A DNA stretch of 5,176 bases from JBDKTH01 sp964558295 (GCA_964558295.1 CAZLDQ010000315.1:1-5176), one strand, 5' to 3'. Counted from the stretch's first letter, positions 1 to 5,176 are shown. The notes: generated by a model not told the origin, from the letters alone. Numbers and translations: made by a program.

Positions 1-798
1 TCGACCTGCAAGTCGCCGATGAGCATGCTCTCGACGCTGGTGAAGACCTACTACGCCCAGAAGAAGGGGCTCGACCCGAAGGATATCTACGTGGTGGCGG
101 TGATGCCCTGCGTGGCCAAAAAGTTCGAGTCGCGTCGGCCGGAACACTACACACCCGAGGGCCTCCCCTACACCGACGCCGTGCTCACCACGCGCGAGTT
201 GATCTGGATGATCAAGTGCTACGGGATCAACTTCACCACGCTGGCCGACGGTGAGTTCGATTCGCCGCTGGGCATCGCCAGCGGGGCGGGCGATATCTTC
301 GGTTGCACCGGCGGTGTGATGGAGGCCACCTTGCGGGCGGCGAGCGAGTTGGTCACCGGCAAACCGGCCGACCGCCTCGAATTCACCGAGGTCCGCGCGG
401 TCGAGGGACTGCGTGAAACGTACGTGGCCATCGGCGAGCAAGTGATCCATGTGGGTGTGGCCAACGGGCTGACCAACGCCAAGATCCTCTTGGACAAGGT
501 CGTCGAGGGCAAAGAGCAGTTCCATGTGATCGAGGTGATGGCCTGTCCTGGCGGTTGCGTGGGCGGCGGCGGCCAGCCCTATCCGCCCGAGGGAGTCAAG
601 GTACTCGATCCGGAGCTGTTGCGCAAGCGGGCCAGTGCCCTGTATGCAATCGACAGCAGCAAGACGTTGCGCAAATCGTACGAGAACCCGGCGATCGAGG
701 AACTGTACGAATCGTTCCTCGGCGGTCCCGGTTCGGAAAAGGCGCATGAGCTCCTGCACACCCATTATCAGGCCAGACTACCGCGAGGGATTCGATGA
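1..798 (+). CDS. hydA: [FeFe] hydrogenase catalytic subunit, C-terminal part (5' truncated by window edge)
   Basis: Catalytic subunit that reduces protons to H2 or oxidises H2 at the H-cluster, in the cytoplasm. The frame is open to base 1 and begins in the family segment STCKSP, so the ATG at 19 is internal and the true start lies outside. H-cluster motif L2 (MPCVAKKFE, Cys codon 109-111) and motif L3 (EVMACPGGCVGGGGQP, Cys codons 544-546 and 556-558) are intact; L1 and the N-terminal FeS domains are off-window. The Met two residues before the L2 and L3 cysteines and the Lys three after the L2 cysteine, which surround the active site in clostridial enzymes, are present. After L3 comes the small-subunit-like domain (LY, D, LRKSYENP, LYESFL, AHELLHTHY), about codons 601-780. 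The protein ends soon after, without the extra C-terminal FeS domain seen in some trimeric enzymes. The TGA stop overlaps the next ATG (ATGA, 795-798). It is likely a subunit of a multimeric NAD(P)-linked enzyme, judged from its NuoE-like neighbour. Family assignment is very secure; the bifurcating role is inferred. Confidence 0.97.
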   Translation, partial: STCKSPMSMLSTLVKTYYAQKKGLDPKDIYVVAVMPCVAKKFESRRPEHYTPEGLPYTDAVLTTRELIWMIKCYGINFTTLADGEFDSPLGIASGAGDIFGCTGGVMEATLRAASELVTGKPADRLEFTEVRAVEGLRETYVAIGEQVIHVGVANGLTNAKILLDKVVEGKEQFHVIEVMACPGGCVGGGGQPYPPEGVKVLDPELLRKRASALYAIDSSKTLRKSYENPAIEELYESFLGGPGSEKAHELLHTHYQARLPRGIR

Positions 799-1334
799 AC
801 ACTACGACGGACAATTGGGAACATGTCCAAAAGGCCGCCCAGGTGATCCTGGGGGAAGACCTCGTCGCCTTCATCGACGAGTGCCGCCAGGGCCCGGAGC
901 CGGAAAGCCAACTGATCGCCGTCCTCCACAAGGTACAAGCCAAGTTCGGCTACCTGGGCCAGGCCCAGTTGGATTCCGTAGCCCAACTGCTGCAAGTCCC
1001 GGCGGCGAAAGTGGCCGGCGTGGCCAGTTTCTACCACTACTTCCGCCTCCAGCCACGCGGCCGGTTCATGATCAACGTTTGCCTGGGGACCGCCTGCTAC
1101 GTGAAGGGGGCCGACCGCGTGGCCGAGAAGTTGATGTCCGAGTTGGGAATCCGCTTCGGCGAGACCAGCACCGACGGGATGTTCACCCTCGAAGGCGCCC
1201 GCTGCCTGGGCACCTGCGGCCTGGCCCCGGTGATCATGGTCGACAACGAAGTCCACGCCCAGGTGACTCCCGACCAGGTTCCGCTGATCCTGGAAAAATA
1301 CCTGGAACGGGCCCGACGCGAAGGGAAGAAGTAG
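795..1334 (+). CDS. nuoE: NuoE/HydC-like [2Fe-2S] subunit of the hydrogenase complex
   Basis: Complex I 24 kDa-type protein of 179 residues, full length for the family. It carries electrons between a flavin (NuoF-like) subunit and the hydrogenase subunit in HydABC/Hnd-type complexes. The N-terminal helical part (about 35-85, LIAVLHKVQAKFGYL then VAGVASFYHYF) is followed by the thioredoxin-like domain. That domain has the four cluster ligands in the classic spacing C96-X4-C101 (CLGTAC) and C137-X3-C141 (CLGTC). There is no signal peptide, so it is cytoplasmic. The ATG overlaps the stop of the upstream hydrogenase gene in an ATGA, with GAGGGA at 785-790 as a plausible ribosome site, suggesting translational coupling. 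About 91% of 34 third positions I counted are G or C, matching the upstream gene. The equivalent subunit is called HydC in Thermotoga and HndA in Desulfovibrio; respiratory complex I is less likely because no other nuo gene is adjacent in the window. Confidence 0.95.
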   Translation: MNTTTDNWEHVQKAAQVILGEDLVAFIDECRQGPEPESQLIAVLHKVQAKFGYLGQAQLDSVAQLLQVPAAKVAGVASFYHYFRLQPRGRFMINVCLGTACYVKGADRVAEKLMSELGIRFGETSTDGMFTLEGARCLGTCGLAPVIMVDNEVHAQVTPDQVPLILEKYLERARREGKK

Positions 1335-1394
1335 GGGATGATGGATGGTAGTCTGAGAGCCGCTCTCCCCTGATCCGGCTGGTCCACACCGCGG

Positions 1395-1417
1395 AGCGGC
1401 AGGGCGTGCCCCTCGCT
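1395..1417 (+). terminator. Possible terminator hairpin after the hydrogenase operon
   Basis: AGCG plus AGGG pair with CCCT plus CGCT, leaving a CGTGC loop and a two-base bulge, about 60 bases after the NuoE-like stop. A mixed T-rich stretch follows (to about 1436) but there is no clean T run. Position fits the end of the operon; a factor-independent terminator is only a possibility. Confidence 0.35.
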
Positions 1418-1481
1418 GTTGTGTCGCGATTTCTTCCGCAATCCCGGCAAAACTCCTTCCCGCCGGTGAGGTTAGATCTAA

Positions 1482-1566
1482 GGGGTTGCGGCGAACAGAA
1501 CCTGGAGGAAACGTCCTCTGTGGCATTCCCTACAGAGGCCCTAGCTGGTTTTGTTCGCCCAAACCC
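1482..1566. repeat. Two-storey imperfect inverted repeat upstream of the esterase gene
   Basis: The outer arms 1490-1502 and 1547-1559 pair over 13 positions with a single G-T wobble. They extend by 1486-1488 with 1560-1562 and 1482-1484 with 1564-1566 past a bulged C and one mismatch. Inside sits a second perfect hairpin, CCTCTGT (1515-1521) with ACAGAGG (1532-1538). The element ends 44 bases before the esterase ATG. It could be a leader RNA structure, a terminator of the upstream operon, or a small non-autonomous element; nothing here decides which. Confidence 0.6.
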
Positions 1567-1568
1567 AT

Positions 1569-1574
1569 TAGAAT
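1569..1574 (+). promoter_or_regulatory. Weak -10-like box before the esterase gene
   Basis: TAGAAT matches the sigma-70 TATAAT at five of six bases and lies 36 bases before the ATG. No good -35 box stands at the right distance (TGGTTT at 1546-1551 is poor). If used, transcription would start downstream of the inverted repeat, leaving it out of the mRNA. Confidence 0.25.
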
Positions 1575-1597
1575 GCAGCTTGCTGATTCCTACTTCG

Positions 1598-1603
1598 AAG
1601 GAG
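1598..1603 (+). promoter_or_regulatory. Ribosome binding site of the esterase gene
   Basis: AAGGAG lies seven bases before the ATG at 1611, which favours that start over the in-frame ATG at 1629. Confidence 0.75.
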
Positions 1604-1610
1604 CCTCTCC

Positions 1611-2798
1611 ATGTCTTCGCTCTCGCGCATGTCACTCCTCGCAGTGGCTACAATCCTCGTCATGACAAGTGCCGTTTCGGCGCAGGCCCCGGGAAAGCCC
1701 GGGCCGGACTGGCGCAATCATCCGCTGCTGAAAAAGGTGTTCCAGGAGTACGACCGAGATAACGACGGACGATTGAACGCCGAGGAGCTGGGCCGGCTCC
1801 GCACGGATCTCCAGAACGGAAAGTACCAACTGCCCCCCGGAATACGCGAGCGTGTCGTGGAGGGGTTGGGGCAATTGTCGGGTGACACGACCACCGGCCC
1901 GCATGAACCGCGTCGCAACCTGCCGGCTCAACTGGGCAAGAAGGTCCATATCGAGCGAGACGTCGAGTATGGCCGCGCTGGAGACCGGCCCTTAAAACTC
2001 GATCTCTACTGCCCCAAGCAGAAAAGTGAAAAGCCGCTGCCGGTGATTGTCTACGTCCATGGCGGAGCCTGGATGAGCGGCGACAAATCCATGGCCGCCT
2101 TGCGTCTGGCCGCAATTGCCGCTCAAGGGGACTACGTTTGCGTGTCGGTCGGCTACCGGCTTTCAGGCGAAGCCATCTGGCCGGCCCAGATCCACGACTG
2201 CAAGGCGGCGATCCGCTGGCTGCGGGCCAATGCCGCAAAGTACCACCTCGATCCGGAGAAGATCGGCGTTTGGGGGACTTCGGCGGGCGGACACTTGGTC
2301 AGTATGCTGGGGACCTCAGGCGACGTAAAGGACCTGGAAGGCGACTGCGGATCGGCCGGTCAGTCGAGCCGGGTCACTTGCGTGGTCGACTTCTGTGGTC
2401 CCTCGGATTTCTCGGCGATCGCGGCGGCCCCGCACACGGTCGTTCGACGGTTACTCGGCGGCGGTTCGCTGGAGGAGATCAAGGAGAAGCTGATCGCCGC
2501 TTCCCCCGTCACTTATGTCTCCAAGGACGACCCGCCGTTCCTGATCGTGCATGGGACGGATGACAACACGGTCCCGATTCGGCAGGCGGAAATTCTCTAC
2601 GCGGCCCTCCAGCAGGCGGGCGTGGAGGCGGTCTTTGTGAAGATCGAAGGGGGCGGACACGGGATCGACGGCCCCGAGGTGAAGGAACGGGTGATGGCCT
2701 TCTTCGATAAGCATCTCCGCGGCCAACAGGTGGAAGTCTCCGCCGAGCCGATCAAGGCGGCCCCGCCGCAACGGGCGGCCGCCGCCACTTCCCAGTGA
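1611..2798 (+). CDS. Secreted EF-hand alpha/beta-hydrolase (BD-FAE / acetyl-esterase type)
   Basis: Predicted exported carboxylester hydrolase of 395 residues. Residues 1-26 form a signal peptide (hydrophobic SLLAVATILVMTSAVSA, cleavage near SAQA). Residues 48-59 (DRDNDGRLNAEE) match the EF-hand calcium loop with acids at positions 1, 3, 5 and 12. The hydrolase domain runs from about 110 to 372: oxyanion motif HGGAW (150-154), nucleophile elbow GTSAG with Ser224, acid in HGTDDNTVP (most likely Asp318), and His350 in GGGHG. This is the catalytic order of the COG0657/BD-FAE esterases, which remove acetyl or feruloyl groups from plant polysaccharides or small esters. An Ala/Pro-rich tail (about 378-395) has no known role. 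The start is backed by AAGGAG seven bases upstream. It stands alone and converges on the WD40 gene 30 bp away. The substrate cannot be told from sequence; calcium binding is inferred from the loop. Confidence 0.93.
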   Translation: MSSLSRMSLLAVATILVMTSAVSAQAPGKPGPDWRNHPLLKKVFQEYDRDNDGRLNAEELGRLRTDLQNGKYQLPPGIRERVVEGLGQLSGDTTTGPHEPRRNLPAQLGKKVHIERDVEYGRAGDRPLKLDLYCPKQKSEKPLPVIVYVHGGAWMSGDKSMAALRLAAIAAQGDYVCVSVGYRLSGEAIWPAQIHDCKAAIRWLRANAAKYHLDPEKIGVWGTSAGGHLVSMLGTSGDVKDLEGDCGSAGQSSRVTCVVDFCGPSDFSAIAAAPHTVVRRLLGGGSLEEIKEKLIAASPVTYVSKDDPPFLIVHGTDDNTVPIRQAEILYAALQQAGVEAVFVKIEGGGHGIDGPEVKERVMAFFDKHLRGQQVEVSAEPIKAAPPQRAAAATSQ

Positions 2799-2808
2799 AC
2801 CGAATACG

Positions 2809-2822
2809 GCAAGGAGACTTGC
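2809..2822. terminator. Short hairpin between converging genes
   Basis: GCAAG and CTTGC pair perfectly around a GAGA loop, 10 bases after the esterase stop and 6 bases beyond the WD40 stop on the other strand. The symmetry would let it serve both transcripts, but the stem is only five pairs and neither side has a T run, so it is a weak call. Confidence 0.3.
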
Positions 2823-2828
2823 TCCAGG

Positions 2829-3908
2829 TCATGGCCGCGGATATGCCAAGAGCGGGTGGAGATCCCAAAGCTGCAACCGGCCGCACACGCTCCCCGTCGC
2901 CAGCCGCAGACCGTCGGGCGAGAGAGCCACGGCGAACAGGTCGCCGGCCGAGCGCTGCCAGCAGGGATCGTTGAACCCCGCCACCGGCCAGCCAGAGACA
3001 GGGTCCCAAAACTTGACCGTTGCATCGGCGCTCGCGGAGACAATCACTCGACCCTGGCAGGCAAAGGCGAGGAAGACGATCTCACGACAGTGGGCCACCC
3101 ACCAGCAGCGCCGCCGGCCGGTGGCGACCTCCCAAAGTGAGATCGTGCCGTCACGACAGGCTACGGCCAACGTTTGGCCGTCTGGAGAAAAGGTCACGCC
3201 CAGGGCCTGATCAGCCAATGGGGACAAGATGGTCCGTGGGCTGCGCGTGGACACGTCCCATAGATAAACCTCGCCGGGACAACAGAACCGTCCCCCGGCC
3301 GACGCCAGGAGCTTGCCGTCGGGCGAAAAGGCCACTGAGGAAACGACCTGCCGATGGCCGACGAATTCGGTGTACGGGACAATCCCTTGGGCCTCGTTGC
3401 CAGACGGCTCTGGGCCAGGCATCTGCCAGAGACGCACCTCGCCGCAGGTGACGAACACACCGCCCCCGGTGGCCAAGAGACTTCCGTCGGCAGAGAAGGC
3501 CAGCGATTGAATCCGTCCCCGGTAGCCGGGCATCGTCGAATACTCTCGGTCGACGAGGCTCCAGACGTTCAAGACTGTCTCGCCGCTAACGGCCGCCAAG
3601 CGGTCGTTGCACGGAGAAAAGGCCAAAGCGTAGACCGGTCCCCAGCAGCCCGCCAAGGCGTAGCCGAACGCCAGTGGCGGCTGCGCGCCCGACGGCGGAC
3701 CGACGTTCCAGACCAGGACGCGGCCGTCTTCCAGCCCGGAGGCCAGGTGGCAGCCATCGGGTGAAAAGGCCAACGAATAGATGGCTCGCGGGCAAAGCGG
3801 ATCGACCACCAGGTCGGCCCAGCAGGGCACAGGAATCCAGGCCCGCGAATCCTTGGGTTCAGTGCCGACCAACAGGCCGACCACTGCCAGCAGACCAACG
3901 TATCGCAT
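2829..3908 (-). CDS. Secreted-type WD40 seven-bladed beta-propeller protein
   Basis: 359 residues made almost wholly of WD40 repeats. Seven can be read, starting near residues 41, 90, 131, 188, 234, 275 and 322. Each has a core like SLAFSPDG and ends in a W-D-like strand (VLVWNV, LNVWSL, VRLWQM, VYLWDV, ISLWEV, VKFWDP, LQLWDL). Seven blades make one closed propeller with no extra domain, so the likely role is a binding scaffold rather than an enzyme. The N-terminus (MRYVGLLAVVGLLVG, then a polar stretch ending SRA) resembles a signal peptide, though the cleavage site is not clear-cut. Blades 3 and 4 are 17/31 identical and share an unusual insertion ending in CGEV or PGEV. There are 14 cysteines, many for an exported propeller. 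GGAGG (complement of 3918-3922) lies nine bases before the ATG; an in-frame stop at 3951-3953 bounds the start. The partner is unknown. Confidence 0.92.
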   Translation of the reverse strand: MRYVGLLAVVGLLVGTEPKDSRAWIPVPCWADLVVDPLCPRAIYSLAFSPDGCHLASGLEDGRVLVWNVGPPSGAQPPLAFGYALAGCWGPVYALAFSPCNDRLAAVSGETVLNVWSLVDREYSTMPGYRGRIQSLAFSADGSLLATGGGVFVTCGEVRLWQMPGPEPSGNEAQGIVPYTEFVGHRQVVSSVAFSPDGKLLASAGGRFCCPGEVYLWDVSTRSPRTILSPLADQALGVTFSPDGQTLAVACRDGTISLWEVATGRRRCWWVAHCREIVFLAFACQGRVIVSASADATVKFWDPVSGWPVAGFNDPCWQRSAGDLFAVALSPDGLRLATGSVCGRLQLWDLHPLLAYPRP

Positions 3909-4035
3909 CGGTTGGGCCCTCCACGTGGTCTTGAGACACCATCCCCCGAATCATAGGCGTTGTCCCCTGATGGGCCAATCAGGGCGATCCTGATCGTGGA
4001 CCTCCTCTTCCCCGGCCGCTCCGTGCCGACAGTGC
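3909..4035. other. Spacer between DUF1328 gene and WD40 gene, with hairpin
   Basis: 127 bases between two genes on the minus strand, without an open frame I can support. It contains the perfect dyad at 3965-3984 and the ribosome site of the WD40 gene at 3918-3922. Confidence 0.6.
3965..3984 (-). terminator. Hairpin downstream of the DUF1328 gene
   Basis: CCCTGAT and ATCAGGG form a perfect seven-pair stem with a six-base loop, 51 bases after the DUF1328 stop when read on the minus strand. No T run follows, so this may be a Rho-type pause, an mRNA end-protecting stem or a leader structure of the WD40 gene rather than a classic terminator. Confidence 0.4.
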
Positions 4036-4209
4036 TCAACCGATCGGTCGACGACCGAAGCCGCCGGCGACCAGGCTGATGATGAACAACACGAGGAACA
4101 CGAAGAACAAAACCTTCGCGATTCCCGCGGCCCCGGACGCAATCCCCCCGAATCCAAAGACCGCGGCGATAATCGCCACAATGAAGAACAACAGGGCCCA
4201 GTAGAGCAT
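4036..4209 (-). CDS. DUF1328 family small membrane protein (YtjA-like)
   Basis: A 57-residue protein starting MLYWALLFFIVAIIAAVFGF, then GGIASGAAGIAKVLFF and a second hydrophobic stretch, ending GGFGRRPIG. The two membrane segments are at about 3-20 and 33-49, joined by the small-residue linker GGIASGAAGIAK. This order and the MLYWAL start are the signature of DUF1328 (PF07043), whose members are usually 50-60 residues, so it is full length. The biochemical role of the family is unknown; in many bacteria it is found beside stress genes. The inner membrane is the likely location, with the Arg pair near the C-terminus probably cytoplasmic. GAGGTG (complement of 4215-4220) lies five bases before the ATG. 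It precedes the WD40 gene by 127 bp with a hairpin between, so shared transcription is uncertain. Confidence 0.92.
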   Translation of the reverse strand: MLYWALLFFIVAIIAAVFGFGGIASGAAGIAKVLFFVFLVLFIISLVAGGFGRRPIG

Positions 4210-4254
4210 CGTATCACCTCTTTAGCCAAAAGTGTTGTTGGTTGGGTCAAAAGG

Positions 4255-4277
4255 CACTCCTGTCACGAGCAGGAATG
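4255..4277 (-). promoter_or_regulatory. Dyad upstream of the DUF1328 gene, possible operator or leader hairpin
   Basis: CACTCCTG and CAGGAATG pair at seven of eight positions around a seven-base spacer (TCACGAG), 46-68 bases before the DUF1328 start. The position suits an operator or a 5' leader stem. A perfect AT-rich palindrome, AATTGCAATT, lies farther out at 4305-4314. No clear sigma-70 boxes are seen. Confidence 0.35.
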
Positions 4278-4556
4278 TCTTCTCTTTGGCAAACAATGGT
4301 GGACAATTGCAATTCGTGTGCCGGACTTACCATGAACCTCCCGGCGAGGAGAAACCCCCGTCTGCCGACGACTCTGATTGCCAGCAGCCCTCGGGACCGG
4401 ACAAGCTGACCGAGGAAGTGGTCGAGGGCTCCGTCCCGTTCTGGGCCGATGCATACCAAGCCGGTCAGAGGGGGATCAGAACGGAGCTTCGATCGACCGG
4501 GAATCGAGGCCCAATGGCCACCGCCATCGTCAACATGGCCGAACGGCGATGTGCTG

Positions 4557-4711
4557 GAGAGAAAGACCGACGGGACAGGACTGCCAGTGAGCGACCCCAA
4601 ATGCCCGCCATCGATTGGCCACCCAGAGGCCTTCGGAGGAAGCGATCCCCTTATCGCATGGCGGGACTTCGCCGCTGGCAGTTCTGTCCCAAATCGGCTG
4701 TCGACACTCTC
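4557..4711. repeat. 155-bp imperfect inverted repeat (long hairpin)
   Basis: Arms 4572-4587 and 4675-4690 pair over 16 positions with one G-T wobble. Pairing continues inward through 4588-4594 with 4669-4674 (one bulge), then after a small internal loop through 4604-4615 with 4653-4665 (perfect CCCGCCAT/ATGGCGGG, then CGAT/ATCG past one bulged C). Outward, 4567-4570 pairs with 4694-4697 and GAGAG (4557-4561) with CTCTC (4707-4711). In all about 43 pairs. No transposase, target duplication or coding signal is seen. It may be a MITE-like element or a structured RNA. Confidence 0.65.
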
Positions 4712-4909
4712 GCCCCCTTCGCGTTCACCCCAATGAACCTGAAGGGGACCCATCAGGAGAGTCGCGGGCAGAAACACCCTATTTTCCGTCCGCACCCCAG
4801 TCATCGACATTTTCCGCCGCCGCCCTGAACGGAAACAACGATCGCACCGGTCGTGTCTATCTATCTGATGCAGCTCGTCGCAACGGTAGCGATTGTAACG
4901 TCTGAATGG

Positions 4910-4946
4910 CCGGCAGCAGGCCGGTTGTGTCGTACAACGCAGCCGG
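4910..4946. repeat. Two adjacent small hairpins downstream of the right-edge gene
   Basis: CCGGC (4910-4914) pairs with GCCGG (4920-4924), and next to it GTTGT (4924-4928) pairs with ACAAC (4934-4938), with outer CCG/CGG able to add pairs. They lie 60-100 bases beyond the stop of the right-edge minus-strand gene and could mark its transcript end, though no T run is present. Confidence 0.3.
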
Positions 4947-5006
4947 GTAATAAAGAGGCAGCGCGGCACGATGGGTGGATTATGACAGTGACTTCCTCGC
5001 CACAAG

Positions 5007-5176
5007 CTAGTCGCCCGCCCCCCGGCCCTTGTCAATCAACACGCTAGTTCCGCTGGAGCTGACGTAAAGGGTGTCGGCCACCCACAAGACCCAGGTGCGC
5101 GATTGAATCCAGCCACCGCCACCGGGGCCGGAGTTCTTCCACGTCATTAGTGTCCCTTCGGGGACCTCAGCGGCTT
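5007..5176 (-). CDS. Unrecognised protein, C-terminal 55 residues (truncated by window edge)
   Basis: A minus-strand frame open to the right edge and ending in TAG (complement of 5007-5009). It reads AAEVPEGTLMTWKNSGPGG, then GGWIQSRTWVLWVADTLYV and SSSGTSVLIDKGRGAGD. About 78% of its third positions are G or C, much higher than in the gap to its left, and this is the main support for coding. The Gly-rich turn followed by Trp-rich, alternating strand-like residues suggests a beta-structured C-terminus. I recognise no family. An internal ATG (complement of 5145-5147) is preceded by an AAGGGA, so a 46-residue small protein starting there is an alternative to a longer gene entering from outside the window. 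Confidence 0.6.
   Translation of the reverse strand, partial: AAEVPEGTLMTWKNSGPGGGGWIQSRTWVLWVADTLYVSSSGTSVLIDKGRGAGD

Larger units (their letters stand above)
1335..1610. other. Intergenic region between hydrogenase operon and esterase gene
   Basis: 276 bases without a supported gene. An open frame from 1406 that runs into the esterase gene out of frame gives a protein with no recognisable motif, and I treat it as chance. The region holds a terminator-like hairpin (1395-1417), a longer inverted repeat (1482-1566), a possible -10-like TAGAAT (1569-1574) and the esterase ribosome site. Confidence 0.7.
4210..5006. other. Long region without a convincing gene
   Basis: About 800 bases. Two long open frames exist (4232-4828 on plus, 4247-5035 on minus). 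They overlap each other, show no third-position G/C preference in the stretches I counted (about 58% and 62%, against about 90% in the hydrogenase genes), match no family I know, and are rich in Arg, Pro and Ser. The region holds the presumed control region of the DUF1328 gene (4210 to about 4320), a 155-bp inverted repeat (4557-4711) and two small hairpins (4910-4946). A decayed gene cannot be excluded. Confidence 0.65.

Noticed and set aside
19..21. ATG at 19 as the start of the hydrogenase gene
   Set aside because: The frame is open to base 1, and the residues before it (STCKSP) are conserved family sequence, so the gene continues outside the window.
635..1351. 238-codon plus-strand frame spanning the hydrogenase/NuoE junction
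   Set aside because: It overlaps two well-supported genes in another frame, and its Arg/Pro-rich product is typical of out-of-frame GC-rich DNA.
768..1526. 252-codon minus-strand open frame opposite the NuoE-like gene
   Set aside because: It is a shadow of a gene with a clear family match and strong codon bias on the plus strand; its product has no motif.
1406..1762. 118-codon plus-strand frame running from the intergenic region into the esterase gene
   Set aside because: It overlaps the signal peptide and EF-hand coding part in a different frame and shows no recognisable motif.
1660..2238. 192-codon minus-strand frame opposite the esterase
   Set aside because: Shadow of the esterase; Arg/Pro-rich without domain features.
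4232..4828. 198-codon plus-strand frame across the gene-poor region
   Set aside because: No family resemblance, about 58% G/C at 33 third positions, and a low-complexity Arg/Pro/His-rich end.
4247..5035. 262-codon minus-strand frame across the gene-poor region
   Set aside because: Its start would lie inside the better supported right-edge gene, third-position G/C (about 62% of 29 codons) is at background, and it crosses the large inverted repeat. A decayed gene remains possible.
5110..5125. GATTGAATCC-like stretch resembling a tRNA T-arm
   Set aside because: No matching acceptor, D or anticodon arms can be drawn around it, and it falls within the right-edge coding frame.

Overview
The window looks like a piece of a GC-rich bacterial chromosome. 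It is most likely from a planctomycete-type organism (Planctomycetota, Pirellulales or a relative) able to ferment or live without oxygen. This rests on gene content only: a [FeFe] hydrogenase module next to a secreted esterase with an EF-hand and a seven-bladed WD40 protein with a signal-like N-terminus. No rRNA or other phylogenetic marker is present, so the assignment is an inference.

Left part (1-1334, + strand): the 3' end of a catalytic [FeFe] hydrogenase gene, with H-cluster motifs L2 and L3 and the small-subunit-like C-terminal domain. It overlaps by ATGA with a complete NuoE-like [2Fe-2S] gene. Together they are the tail of a multimeric hydrogenase operon, probably NAD(P)-linked or electron-bifurcating. 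The flavin-binding NuoF-like partner is not in the window and would be expected upstream. Both genes have very strong G/C preference at third codon positions.

Middle (1335-2828): a 276-bp intergenic region holds a small terminator-like hairpin and a longer two-storey inverted repeat. It leads into a secreted alpha/beta-hydrolase of the BD-FAE/acetyl-esterase type, with an EF-hand loop between the signal peptide and the catalytic domain. A short hairpin lies in the 30-bp gap to the converging gene.

Right part (2829-5176, - strand): a WD40 protein with exactly seven blades, many cysteines and an apparent signal peptide. Upstream of it is a 57-codon DUF1328 membrane protein gene, easily missed because of its size. 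Then come about 800 bp with no convincing gene but with a 155-bp imperfect inverted repeat. The window ends in the C-terminus of an unrecognised protein entering from the right edge.

The hydrogenase subunits form one functional unit. The esterase, WD40 protein, DUF1328 protein and right-edge gene show no evident pathway link to it or to one another. I see no defence system, CRISPR array, tRNA, rRNA or transposase. The best candidates for something undescribed are the two intergenic inverted repeats (1482-1566 and 4557-4711).
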